Positions 1-6,327 of a DNA stretch of 6,405 nt are shown piece by piece. The stretch lies in the NCBI GenBank assembly GCA_021780285.1, contig JAJXZA010000340.1, positions 1 through 6,405 on the forward strand, read 5' to 3'. The translations under genes and the position numbers were made by a program. Source of the DNA: Planctomycetota bacterium. Its GTDB lineage: Bacteria > Planctomycetota > Phycisphaerae > WQYP01. The notes below the pieces were generated by a model that was given only the letters and a program-made list of their open reading frames with translations, did not search any database and had not been told where the DNA came from. Position 1 is the stretch's first letter. Each line of letters opens with the position of its first letter.

Positions 1-9
1 TAGAGTTTA

Positions 10-1914
10 ATGAAACCGCTCGATGACACCGCATCTACTTCTCATGGCGTGCAGCCCTCGGCTGCAGCGGTGCGGAGGGCTACGCCTGTCGGCGGGACGC
101 GAGCCGGTGCTACCTCCGTTGGCCCTAGTCGAGGCAGGGCTTTTTATGCACTGTTCATATCAGTGCTTGTGTTGGGCTTTTTTTTAAGAGTGTGGCGGCT
201 GGGGCATCAATCCTACTGGTGTGATGAAGTCGCGACCATCATGCGAATATCCGGCGATTTTAACGCGGTAATCAACACCTTGCAGGGGCAAGGCTTCACG
301 CCGGGGTGGTATATGCTTTTGTGGAGCTGGGTTTGGCTCCTCGAACATGTGCTCAAAGTGCACGGTGCCGCCGCTTTTGACCCGGCGGTGCTGCGGCTAC
401 CCGGCGCGATGCTTGGCTGTTTAACCCTGCCACTCATGTATCTGCTCGCCCGGCAATTTACCGACCGCAAAGTATCACTTGTGGTACTGCTGCTCGCGGC
501 GGTGAATCCATTTCTGGTGTATTACAGTCGCGATCTCAAAATGTATCCTGCAGTCATCTGCTTTACGCTTGCCAATGTGGTGTGCTTTCTGCTCTGGCAG
601 CGCAGCGACTTATCCAAAAGGCGGCGCGCCGCGGCCGCCGTCGCATGGCTCCTTACCGGCATACTTATGACGGGTGTGCAAAGCATAGCGTGGTTTGTCA
701 TCGGCAGTGAATTGCTGTGGCTGTTGTGTCGTCGGCGTTACCGCTGGTGGGATATGCCGCTGTTTGTGTTGGGCATGGCAACAGCGGCGGTGCTTCCCAT
801 TTGGTGGTACACGCACAAAACCAATTGGGTAAAAGCCTTTGCTCATCATCATGGCGGCTTAAGCTGGGCATCATGGTACATGCATTGCACCGTGCGCGAC
901 TTCGTGAGCATTCCCAGCGAGCAGCTTTTTGGTTTTTTGTATCCCATTTGGCCGCCCACAAATCGCATTATCGGGTGGTTTAATGCACCGGGCGATTTTC
1001 GGCAGCATCTGGCTACGCGCTCCCTGGCTTGGGTGGCTCATGCAGAGGTCATCACTATTTTTGCTGCCGGCATCATTCTGCTGGCCGGTTTCATTCCCTG
1101 GCCCCGACGCCATCAGCGTTGTGAGGTGCAATGCGTTGATCGCGTGGGCCGGTGGTGGCATCTTGCACTCTGGATAGGCCTCGCCTACCTGATTTCTTTA
1201 TTAAGTGGTCTTCCACGCAGCAATCCGCTGTCCATCTTTCCGCACCGCGTTATATGGGAGCCGCGCTATACCTGCTTTGTTGCCCCGGCGCTTACGCTGT
1301 GGCTCGGTCTGGCTCTGGTGCGCCTGCCCTGGCGAGCTTTACGCGGATTTCTGCTTCTCGCCGTCGTCCTCGTCATGCTCGCTTCCTCGTTTACCAATCA
1401 ACTCACATACCGGTGGATGCCCTGGCACGCCGTTTTTGCCACGGCCCGCCGGTACGCCCCACCAGTTCCGGCGGGGCGGCAGACTATTATTGCCGCAACT
1501 GGCTTTTGTCTTAGCCCCTGGACTGGTCTGCAAATTGACTACAATGTGCGGCCCTGGCTGGGCAGGGCGCCCGATCCCCATTGGCACCGTAAAGTTCCCT
1601 GGCTTTATATAGTATGGAATCGGCAGGTCAACACATGGAAAGCGTTTATTCAAACGGCGGCCAGTAAGCCCGTCATGCAAAGCATAGTCGTTGCCGATGT
1701 TCATCCGGATGTGCCCACCGGCTTTTTCACCACCGCTAACATAAGCGCACTGCTTGGCCCGAAATGGCGTTTGGTCGGCGAGCACCGCTTCAACTGGTAC
1801 TATGCTTGGAGGTTCTATTTATTTCAGCCGTGGCGGGTGCGGGTATGGAACCGCGTGCCCGTGCCGCCGCCTGCGCCGCCGGGCAACATCAAACCAACTC
1901 CTGCTCCAAAATAA
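10..1914 (+). CDS. Multi-pass membrane glycosyltransferase, GT39/ArnT-like superfamily
   Basis: A protein of 634 residues, probably an inner-membrane glycosyltransferase that moves a sugar from a polyprenyl-phosphate donor to an acceptor on the outer face of the membrane. What is seen: a hydrophilic N-terminus of about 43 residues, a first membrane helix (about 45-60), then the loop motif YWCDEV with the acidic pair D72-E73, where GT39/PMT/ArnT-type enzymes carry their catalytic acidic residue. Further family marks are LRLPGA (128-133), YYSRDLKMY (171-179) before another helix, and EPRYTCF (417-423), which resembles the 'RY' motif before the late helices. About ten hydrophobic helices are spread over residues 45-460, followed by a roughly 170-residue soluble C-terminal domain ending in a proline-rich tail (PVPPPAPPG). 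The length suits the superfamily. The start lies only 9 nt inside the window, so its ribosome site cannot be judged. Donor and acceptor cannot be predicted, and no glycan gene cluster is visible beside it. Confidence 0.82.
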   Translation: MKPLDDTASTSHGVQPSAAAVRRATPVGGTRAGATSVGPSRGRAFYALFISVLVLGFFLRVWRLGHQSYWCDEVATIMRISGDFNAVINTLQGQGFTPGWYMLLWSWVWLLEHVLKVHGAAAFDPAVLRLPGAMLGCLTLPLMYLLARQFTDRKVSLVVLLLAAVNPFLVYYSRDLKMYPAVICFTLANVVCFLLWQRSDLSKRRRAAAAVAWLLTGILMTGVQSIAWFVIGSELLWLLCRRRYRWWDMPLFVLGMATAAVLPIWWYTHKTNWVKAFAHHHGGLSWASWYMHCTVRDFVSIPSEQLFGFLYPIWPPTNRIIGWFNAPGDFRQHLATRSLAWVAHAEVITIFAAGIILLAGFIPWPRRHQRCEVQCVDRVGRWWHLALWIGLAYLISLLSGLPRSNPLSIFPHRVIWEPRYTCFVAPALTLWLGLALVRLPWRALRGFLLLAVVLVMLASSFTNQLTYRWMPWHAVFATARRYAPPVPAGRQTIIAATGFCLSPWTGLQIDYNVRPWLGRAPDPHWHRKVPWLYIVWNRQVNTWKAFIQTAASKPVMQSIVVADVHPDVPTGFFTTANISALLGPKWRLVGEHRFNWYYAWRFYLFQPWRVRVWNRVPVPPPAPPGNIKPTPAPK

Positions 1915-1960
1915 TTGCCATGCTGGGAGGTGCCGTGTTGCCAAGGCTCCCTTGCCTTCT

Positions 1961-1992
1961 ATGCGGCTATTGGCCGCGGCCGTGGCATTTTT
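1961..1992 (+). terminator. Possible rho-independent terminator after the glycosyltransferase
   Basis: A GC-rich segment can fold with ATGCGGC (1961-1967) against GCCG and GCAT further right (ending at 1988), with a small bulge; an alternative stem is GCGGC/GCCGC (1963-1967 with 1973-1977). It is followed by a run of five T (1988-1992). It lies 47 nt after the glycosyltransferase stop codon and just before the promoter proposed for menG, which is a sensible place for a transcript to end. The stem is imperfect and the T run is short. Confidence 0.3.
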
Positions 1993-2017
1993 ACGCAGGT
2001 GGCTGTTGGGGTATACT
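1990..2017 (+). promoter_or_regulatory. Candidate sigma70-type promoter for menG
   Basis: TATACT at 2012-2017 is a near-consensus -10 box (five of six match TATAAT). TTTACG at 1990-1995 matches four of six positions of the -35 consensus TTGACA, with a 16-nt spacer. Transcription would start near 2024 and give a leader of about 20 nt before the ATG at 2047. A transcript starting here would exclude the upstream TTG at 1915, which supports the later start for menG. The assignment rests on motif matching alone. Confidence 0.4.
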
Positions 2018-2046
2018 TTCATCGGATTTTGAACTTTGAGGGCTGC

Positions 2047-2838
2047 ATGCCGCCATCCGCCGATACATTGCCTCCGCCCGCGTCCAATACGCCTCAATGG
2101 GAACCGGGCAATTTGGCCAATCCGCATGCCGTTGCCGATAAAGCCCAGCGCGTCAATCGCATGTTTTCGGCCATTGCCCGCTCATACGATCTCAACAATC
2201 ATCTCCATTCTTTATGGATAGACCAGCATTGGCGGAGTGTCGCCGTCAAAACCGCCGCCGTAAAGCCCACCGATATTGTCGCTGATGTGGCCTGCGGCAC
2301 CGGCGACTTGTCGCTGGCATTTGCCAAAGCCCAGCCCGCGCGCGTCATCGGCCTGGACTTCTGCCACCCCATGCTGCAGGGCGCTACCCACAAGACGCAG
2401 CGCTGCAGCAGCGATCGTCCGGTTGGCTTTTATGAAGGCGATGCCCTTCGCCTGCCGCTGCGCGATAAAAGTGTGGATGTCGTTTCCATTGCCTTCGGCA
2501 TTCGCAACGTCGCCGATTGGGGCCGCGCCATAGATGAGTTCTATCGTGTGCTGCGGCCGGGTGGGCGGCTAATTATTCTTGAGTTTTCTTTGCCGCGCAA
2601 TGCCGTGCTGCGGGCCATGTATAACTTTTACTTCTGGAAGGTCATACCCTTTAGCGCCACGCTCATAAGCGGCGACAAAACCGGCGCCTACCGGTACCTG
2701 CCGCGCAGCGTGGATACCTTTATCTCGACGAACCAGATGCAGGCTCGTATGGAGCAGGCCGGGTTCAAAGACATCTCGGCCGCCGCCCTCACCTTCGGCA
2801 TTTGCTACTGCTATCGCGGGGTATTGCCTCATGACTAA
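2047..2838 (+). CDS. menG: MenG/UbiE demethylmenaquinone (or ubiquinone-type) C-methyltransferase
   Basis: A 263-residue SAM-dependent methyltransferase that adds a methyl group to the ring of demethylmenaquinone (MenG) or of a ubiquinone precursor (UbiE). Seen in the sequence: the first family signature around YDLNNHLHSLWIDQHW (47-62); SAM-binding motif I, DVACGTGDL (80-88); the acidic end of strand 2, GLDF (102-105); GDALRLPLRD (131-140); AFGIRNV (149-155); and the second signature RVLRPGGRLIILEFS (167-181), which fits the family pattern exactly. The C-terminal FYFWKVIPF and YRYLPRSV segments are also typical. I chose ATG 2047 because GAGGG lies just upstream (2038-2042), a promoter-like element ends at 2017, and family members start about 35-45 residues before YD. 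The first 25 residues are proline-rich and look non-conserved. It shares its neighbourhood with ubiX and a UbiA-type prenyltransferase, which supports a quinone role; menaquinone is favoured by inference. Confidence 0.93.
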   Translation: MPPSADTLPPPASNTPQWEPGNLANPHAVADKAQRVNRMFSAIARSYDLNNHLHSLWIDQHWRSVAVKTAAVKPTDIVADVACGTGDLSLAFAKAQPARVIGLDFCHPMLQGATHKTQRCSSDRPVGFYEGDALRLPLRDKSVDVVSIAFGIRNVADWGRAIDEFYRVLRPGGRLIILEFSLPRNAVLRAMYNFYFWKVIPFSATLISGDKTGAYRYLPRSVDTFISTNQMQARMEQAGFKDISAAALTFGICYCYRGVLPHD

Positions 2839-3175
2839 AACCTTTCGCGATCCGGTAGACGATAAAATCATGCGGCGGGTTGTCCGCTGCGACTGGCGGT
2901 GCCTGCATTGCAGGGAAATTGTCGGCTCAGAAAATGTCGCGGTGTACTGCAGCCAATTGCCCCGCGAAGTGAGGCCGAGTTGGTTCTTCGCCGCCATGAG
3001 CCTGCTTGATCATCTGCGCGACTGCCGCGGGCACGATTATTCTGCCGAACTGCGGCAGCGCTATGGTTCCGATTTTTTAAACGACCCGCGCATCAGCGAA
3101 TGGTTTCGCGAGCACGGCGTGGTAAATCGAACGTTGCTGCGCGAAGAGGAACTTGAAGAGCAGAACGCCGATTAA
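2831..3175 (+). CDS. Small cysteine-rich protein, possible zinc-binding, unknown function
   Basis: A 114-residue soluble protein that I do not recognise. Its ATG overlaps the end of menG by 8 nt (ATGACTAA shared), so translation is probably coupled; no strong separate ribosome site is seen. Possible metal ligands are C20, C24 and C27 (C-x3-C-x2-C), C40, then H61-x3-C65 and H68. The pattern CxxC, followed after about 33 residues by HLRDC, resembles small zinc-finger folds. The stretch WFFAAMSLLDHLRDC (51-65) looks like an amphipathic helix carrying some of these ligands. The C-terminus is acidic (EEELEEQNAD). It lies 37 nt before ubiX, inside a quinone operon, so a link to quinone synthesis or to expression of the operon is possible but unproven. 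Codon use and lack of gaps on both sides argue that it is a real gene. Confidence 0.72.
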   Translation: MTKTFRDPVDDKIMRRVVRCDWRCLHCREIVGSENVAVYCSQLPREVRPSWFFAAMSLLDHLRDCRGHDYSAELRQRYGSDFLNDPRISEWFREHGVVNRTLLREEELEEQNAD

Positions 3176-3201
3176 GCGTTGGCATCGAATGGCGACTCAA
3201 C

Positions 3202-3206
3202 GGAAG
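3202..3206 (+). promoter_or_regulatory. Ribosome binding site deciding the ubiX start
   Basis: GGAAG sits 6 nt before ATG 3213. Two other in-frame starts exist upstream, TTG 3153 (inside the preceding gene) and ATG 3189, but neither has a comparable site. Beginning at 3213 places the GASGAIYA motif about ten residues from the N-terminus, as in other UbiX proteins. Confidence 0.65.
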
Positions 3207-3212
3207 AAAGTT

Positions 3213-3821
3213 ATGGCAACCAGACAGTTTATCGTGGCGATTTCCGGCGCGTCGGGCGCAATATATGCGCGTAAAATCCTGCAGGGACTCCTGCAGGCCG
3301 GTCCGCAGGTGCATACCTACCTGATCATCTCACCGGCCGGCCGGCGGCTGCTGCATGATGAGCTTGGCATAGAGCATCCCGACATTGCCGCCATTGCCGG
3401 AGAAGAACCGCACGATCGCATCACGCTGCTCGCCAACAATGACATAGGCGCATGTATCGCCTCCGGATCGTTTAAAACCCAGGGCATGGTGGTGGCTCCC
3501 TGTTCGAGCAACAAGCTCGGCCAGATTGCCCATGGCATTGCCGATAACCTCATAACCCGCGCCGCAATGGTAACGCTTAAAGAGCGTCGGCCGCTTGTGC
3601 TTCTGCACCGTGAAATGCCCATCAGCCTCATCGAACTTAAAAATATGCTTGCCGCGTGCGAGGCTGGGGCCATTGTGTGTCCGGCCAGTCCGGGGTTTTA
3701 TTTGCACCCGCAAAGCATTGACGACTTGGTAACCATGGTGGCCGGACGGGTGCTGGATTTGCTGGGGGTCGAGCACAGTTGGCATACCCGCTGGCAGGGG
3801 GCTGGAGCTGCAAAGCCATAG
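3213..3821 (+). CDS. ubiX: UbiX flavin prenyltransferase
   Basis: A 202-residue cytosolic enzyme that joins a dimethylallyl group to reduced FMN, making the prenylated FMN cofactor needed by UbiD-type decarboxylases. Seen: the N-terminal FMN-phosphate loop SGASGAIYA (11-19); APCSSNKLGQIAHGIADNL (95-113), the central family block; R116 in ITRAA; LLHREMP (130-136) with E134; FYLHP (162-166) with Y163; and GRVLDLLGVEH (178-188) with R179. The spacing of R116, E134, Y163 and R179 equals that of the R122, E140, Y169 and R185 set described for Pseudomonas UbiX, so the active site appears complete. Length is normal for the family, with a short extra C-terminal tail. No ubiD partner is present in this window, so the decarboxylase must be encoded elsewhere. 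Neighbouring menG and a UbiA-type gene point to quinone synthesis. Confidence 0.95.
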   Translation: MATRQFIVAISGASGAIYARKILQGLLQAGPQVHTYLIISPAGRRLLHDELGIEHPDIAAIAGEEPHDRITLLANNDIGACIASGSFKTQGMVVAPCSSNKLGQIAHGIADNLITRAAMVTLKERRPLVLLHREMPISLIELKNMLAACEAGAIVCPASPGFYLHPQSIDDLVTMVAGRVLDLLGVEHSWHTRWQGAGAAKP

Positions 3822-3934
3822 CATGAATACCATTGCAATTTCATCTATCAAAAGGGTGCTCCTGGGTCGTGCGTGCAAACTCTATGTAGCAAAGACATTC
3901 TTAAGTGAGAACAGAGGTTTGTCAAGCACAATGA

Positions 3935-3958
3935 CACAAAGGCACGAAGGCGAAAAAA
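3935..3958 (+). repeat. Short tandem repeat, CACAAAGG/CACGAAGG type
   Basis: Two adjacent 8-mers, CACAAAGG (3935-3942) and CACGAAGG (3943-3950), run into CGAAAAAA (3951-3958). The unit closely resembles the CACGAAG repeat at 6292-6315. Similar ACAAAG/ACGAAG arrays are, from general knowledge, scattered between genes in many environmental bacterial genomes; no function is assigned here. Confidence 0.55.
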
Positions 3959-4059
3959 CATCAGAGTCTAAATTGGCAATACATAAAATCTGTGAGCCGC
4001 CAGTGCCGCTATCCGAGTACTGCCACGAATTATCGGCATTGAGCCTTCATGTCAAAAAT

Positions 4060-4097
4060 CTCTCTGTGCTCTCTGTGCTCTCGGCGACCTCTGTGGC
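4060..4097 (-). repeat. Four 9-bp tandem repeats, CTCTCTGTG type
   Basis: On the + strand four 9-mers follow one another: CTCTCTGTG (4060-4068), CTCTCTGTG (4069-4077), CTCTCGGCG (4078-4086) and ACCTCTGTG (4087-4095), then GC. On the - strand they read as GCCACAGAGGT and AGCACAGAG units, so this cluster points the opposite way to the one at 3935. Period 9 and progressive decay suggest slippage-derived repeats. There are no spacers, so it is not a CRISPR. Confidence 0.6.
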
Positions 4098-4165
4098 AAA
4101 AATCCCGCTGCGCCTCAGCGATGAACTAGAATCGGTGTTCGCATCGCCTCGTGGAGTCTGTATGC

Positions 4166-4171
4166 GGGAGG
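4166..4171 (+). promoter_or_regulatory. Ribosome binding site of the prenyltransferase gene
   Basis: GGGAGG lies 7 nt before ATG 4179. This is one of the strongest ribosome sites in the window and fixes the start of the UbiA-type gene, whose N-terminus (FLELIKFSHSIFAMPFA) then begins at the expected distance. Confidence 0.7.
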
Positions 4172-4178
4172 CTCGCTG

Positions 4179-5129
4179 ATGACCAATGCCGCCGTTGCCA
4201 AATCCGCCGTGAGTCCTCTTAACCGCATCGGCAAGTTTTTAGAACTCATCAAGTTCTCACACTCCATCTTTGCCATGCCGTTCGCTCTTCTGGCCTGCTT
4301 TCTGGCGTCCAAGGCCATTGGCCTCATCTGGCCCGGCTGGCTGCGACTGGCGCTTATCGTCGCGGCCATGGTGCTCGCCCGCACGTTCGCTATGACTTTT
4401 AACCGGCTTGTGGATCGCCGCATTGACGCAGGCAATCCGCGTACCGCCCGTCGGCCCAGCGTTACCGGCGAAATTTCCCCAATGTTCATGCTGACGGCGC
4501 TGGCTATTTCGGCGGCGGGCTTTGTGGCGGTGGCGTGGTTGTTCGACTTTATTCTCAAAAATCCGTGGCCCTTGTGGCTGGCCATTCCGGTGCTGGGCTG
4601 GCTGGCTCTTTACAGCTTTACCAAACGCTTTACCTGGTTATGTCACTTTTTTTTGGGCAGTTCGCTCATGCTCGCGCCTGTCAGTGCATGGGTGGCCATT
4701 GTGCCGCCGCGCGGCCCGGTGCTCGCCAGTCAGGTTGTGGTGCTGGGCCTGGCCGTGCTGTTATGGACTGCCGGCTTCGACATACTCTACGCGCTGCAGG
4801 ATGAATCCGTTGATCGCCGCGACCGGCTCTTTTCCCTTCCGGCAAGGCTCGGCATTGTGCCCTCGCTCTGGATTTCTCGCAGTTGCCATGTGCTGACCGT
4901 TGTCCTGCTGATTTGTTTTGGCCTGGGGCTGCCTGCGTGGGGCACAACCATTGCCCTTTCAAGTGTGTATTGGCTGGGGCTGGCGATGGTGGCGCTGCTG
5001 CTTGTAATTGAGCAGCGGCTTGTAAAATCCCATGACATTTCACGCATCAATCTGGCGTTTATGACCGTCAACGGTTTGGTGGGCATCATCTTCGCAATTT
5101 GCAGTATTGCGGCGATTCTTTTAGCCTGA
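4179..5129 (+). CDS. UbiA-family aromatic prenyltransferase, probably MqnP-like
   Basis: A 316-residue integral membrane enzyme that transfers a polyprenyl chain from its diphosphate to an aromatic acid, the step that anchors the quinone head group in the membrane. Both Mg-diphosphate binding motifs are present: NRLVDRRID (75-83, the NxxxDxxxD motif) and DESVD (208-212, DxxxD), preceded by DILYALQ. About nine hydrophobic helices fill the rest. The N-terminus KFLELIKFSHSIFAMPFALLA (from residue 19) and ARTFAMTFNRLVDRRID followed by NPRTARRPSVTGEIS are typical of the UbiA branch often named 'putative 4-hydroxybenzoate polyprenyltransferase', which includes the MqnP enzymes of the futalosine menaquinone route. 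I therefore infer MqnP rather than UbiA or MenA, without phylogeny. It is separated from ubiX by a repeat-bearing gap but is in the same orientation and likely the same pathway. Confidence 0.9.
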   Translation: MTNAAVAKSAVSPLNRIGKFLELIKFSHSIFAMPFALLACFLASKAIGLIWPGWLRLALIVAAMVLARTFAMTFNRLVDRRIDAGNPRTARRPSVTGEISPMFMLTALAISAAGFVAVAWLFDFILKNPWPLWLAIPVLGWLALYSFTKRFTWLCHFFLGSSLMLAPVSAWVAIVPPRGPVLASQVVVLGLAVLLWTAGFDILYALQDESVDRRDRLFSLPARLGIVPSLWISRSCHVLTVVLLICFGLGLPAWGTTIALSSVYWLGLAMVALLLVIEQRLVKSHDISRINLAFMTVNGLVGIIFAICSIAAILLA

Positions 5130-5196
5130 CGTTCCGGTTATTCCCAAATGGGCGTTAGCGCATTACGATAAAAGGCTCTATGCCAATCGGCGGAAC

Positions 5197-5201
5197 AGGA
5201 G
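5197..5201 (+). promoter_or_regulatory. Ribosome binding site of the GH116-type gene
   Basis: AGGAG ends 4 nt before ATG 5206, and the ATG is followed at once by a Tat signal peptide, so the start is secure. The 76-nt gap before the gene holds this site and no promoter that I can support with confidence. Confidence 0.6.
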
Positions 5202-6208
5202 ATTTATGGCGAAGGTTTCGCGTAGAAGTTTTGTAAGAACCGTTTCGGCGGCTGGCGCAGCCATGATAGGCTCAAAAGCGGTTTCACCGGTTATGGGTGC
5301 GCCGCAGCGCATGGTAATGCAGCAGCACAACGGGGCGATTTCGGCCGTTGTGCAATCGCCAGATGAAGCGGCCTGTCAGATTGATTCAACCATTGCCATG
5401 AACTCGGGCGTGGCCTTGGGCGGCATCGGCACCGGTTTTATAGAATTGCGGCCCGATGGCTGCTTTTATGAGTGGCTCATCTTTAACAACGGCCCCTGGG
5501 CCGGCGGGTTGCCGGCAAGCCTCGCCGGCGTAAGCCCCGGAATGGGGCCGGCGAGCCTGCAGTTTTTGGTGCGGACGCAGCAGTCCGGCCAAGAACCCAA
5601 ACTGCGACGGCTGGCGCTGCGGGCTAAGCAAAATAATCTCTACTCGTTTGGCTATGTGCAGGATGTGGAATCTATCACATTTGACGCTTGGTTCCCCATG
5701 ACCACCCTGCGCTACGGCGATTCAACTTTGCCGGTAAACATCAAGGCCGATGTATTTTCGCCGTTTATTCCCGGCAATGCACGCGAGTCGGGCAGCCCCG
5801 GCTTTTATCTTAACTTTACCATTGAAAATACAAGCAACGAGACGATAACCGTTTCGCTTCTGTCGCTGCTTGATAACCCGCTGGCCCGCGGCTGTCAAAA
5901 GCGCATGCTCTCAAATGCCACCACCCAGCATGGCTCGACTACGGCGCTCACGATGCGCGCCGACGCAACGCCGGAAAGCAAAACCACCATTGGCAGCCTC
6001 TGCCTTTCGGCAACGGGTGGAAAACATTCCTGGATTAGCGGCACCTACAGCCAATACATTGGCACGCGCGACTTGCCTGTTTGGCATACGCGACGGGTTA
6101 ACTTCATGCTCATTGATGCACTGCAGCCATTTTTTGCCCAAGGCAAACTGCCCAATGCGCCGGCCACGCATGACCCTGCTGAGACCTTTACATTGCACAC
6201 CTGTAATA

Positions 6209-6227
6209 TCTTGTTATTTTAACAAGA
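6209..6227. repeat. Perfect 8-bp inverted repeat with 3-nt loop
   Basis: TCTTGTTA (6209-6216) and TAACAAGA (6220-6227) are exact reverse complements around TTT. The hairpin contains the stop codon that ends the first GH116 frame. It is AT-rich with no following T run, so it does not look like a standard terminator. Confidence 0.6.
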
Positions 6228-6283
6228 ATTATCCAACGAGCAGTCATCGCATAAAAGCGACGACAGGCATATAGCTATGACGA

Positions 6284-6327
6284 CTTTTCACCACGAAGCC
6301 GCGAAGTCGCGAGTGCGCCGTGAAAAG
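6284..6327. repeat. 44-bp stem-loop enclosing CACGAAG-type repeats
   Basis: CTTTTCAC (6284-6291) pairs perfectly with GTGAAAAG (6320-6327). Between them lie 8-bp units CACGAAGC (6292-6299), CGCGAAGT (6300-6307) and CGCGAGTG (6308-6315), and an inner CGCG/CGCG hairpin (6300-6311). The CACGAAG unit recurs at 3943-3949 in the gap after ubiX. A structured repeat of REP-like kind is a reasonable description; its function is unknown. Confidence 0.5.

Larger units (their letters stand above)
3822..4178. other. Gap of 357 nt between ubiX and the prenyltransferase gene, no convincing gene
   Basis: This stretch is visibly less GC-rich than the genes around it. It holds two clusters of short repeats in opposite orientation (3935-3958 and 4060-4097) and, at its right edge, the ribosome site of the next gene. 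One + frame stays open across the whole gap (3823-4179, 118 codons), but it has no ribosome site, reads through the repeats as low-complexity LSVLSVLS, and matches no family I know. I found no strong promoter, RNA gene or terminator here. It looks like an insertion or repeat-expansion site within what may once have been a tighter quinone gene cluster. Confidence 0.6.

Noticed and set aside
1339..1785. Long open frames on the - strand opposite the glycosyltransferase and other genes
   Set aside because: They lie wholly within clear + strand genes, show no family motifs, and are expected by chance in GC-rich coding DNA.
4060..4097. Regular repeats considered as a CRISPR array
   Set aside because: The units are 9 bp and directly adjacent with no spacers, and there are no cas genes.
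3823..4179. A 118-codon open frame that spans the whole ubiX-prenyltransferase gap and overlaps the next ATG
   Set aside because: It has no ribosome site, its protein is low in complexity where it crosses the tandem repeats, the base composition differs from neighbouring genes, and no family resemblance is seen. The stop/start overlap with the next gene looks accidental.
6209..6227. Perfect hairpin at the GH116 stop considered as a transcription terminator
   Set aside because: The stem is AT-rich and no T run follows. It fits better as part of the structured inserted segment.
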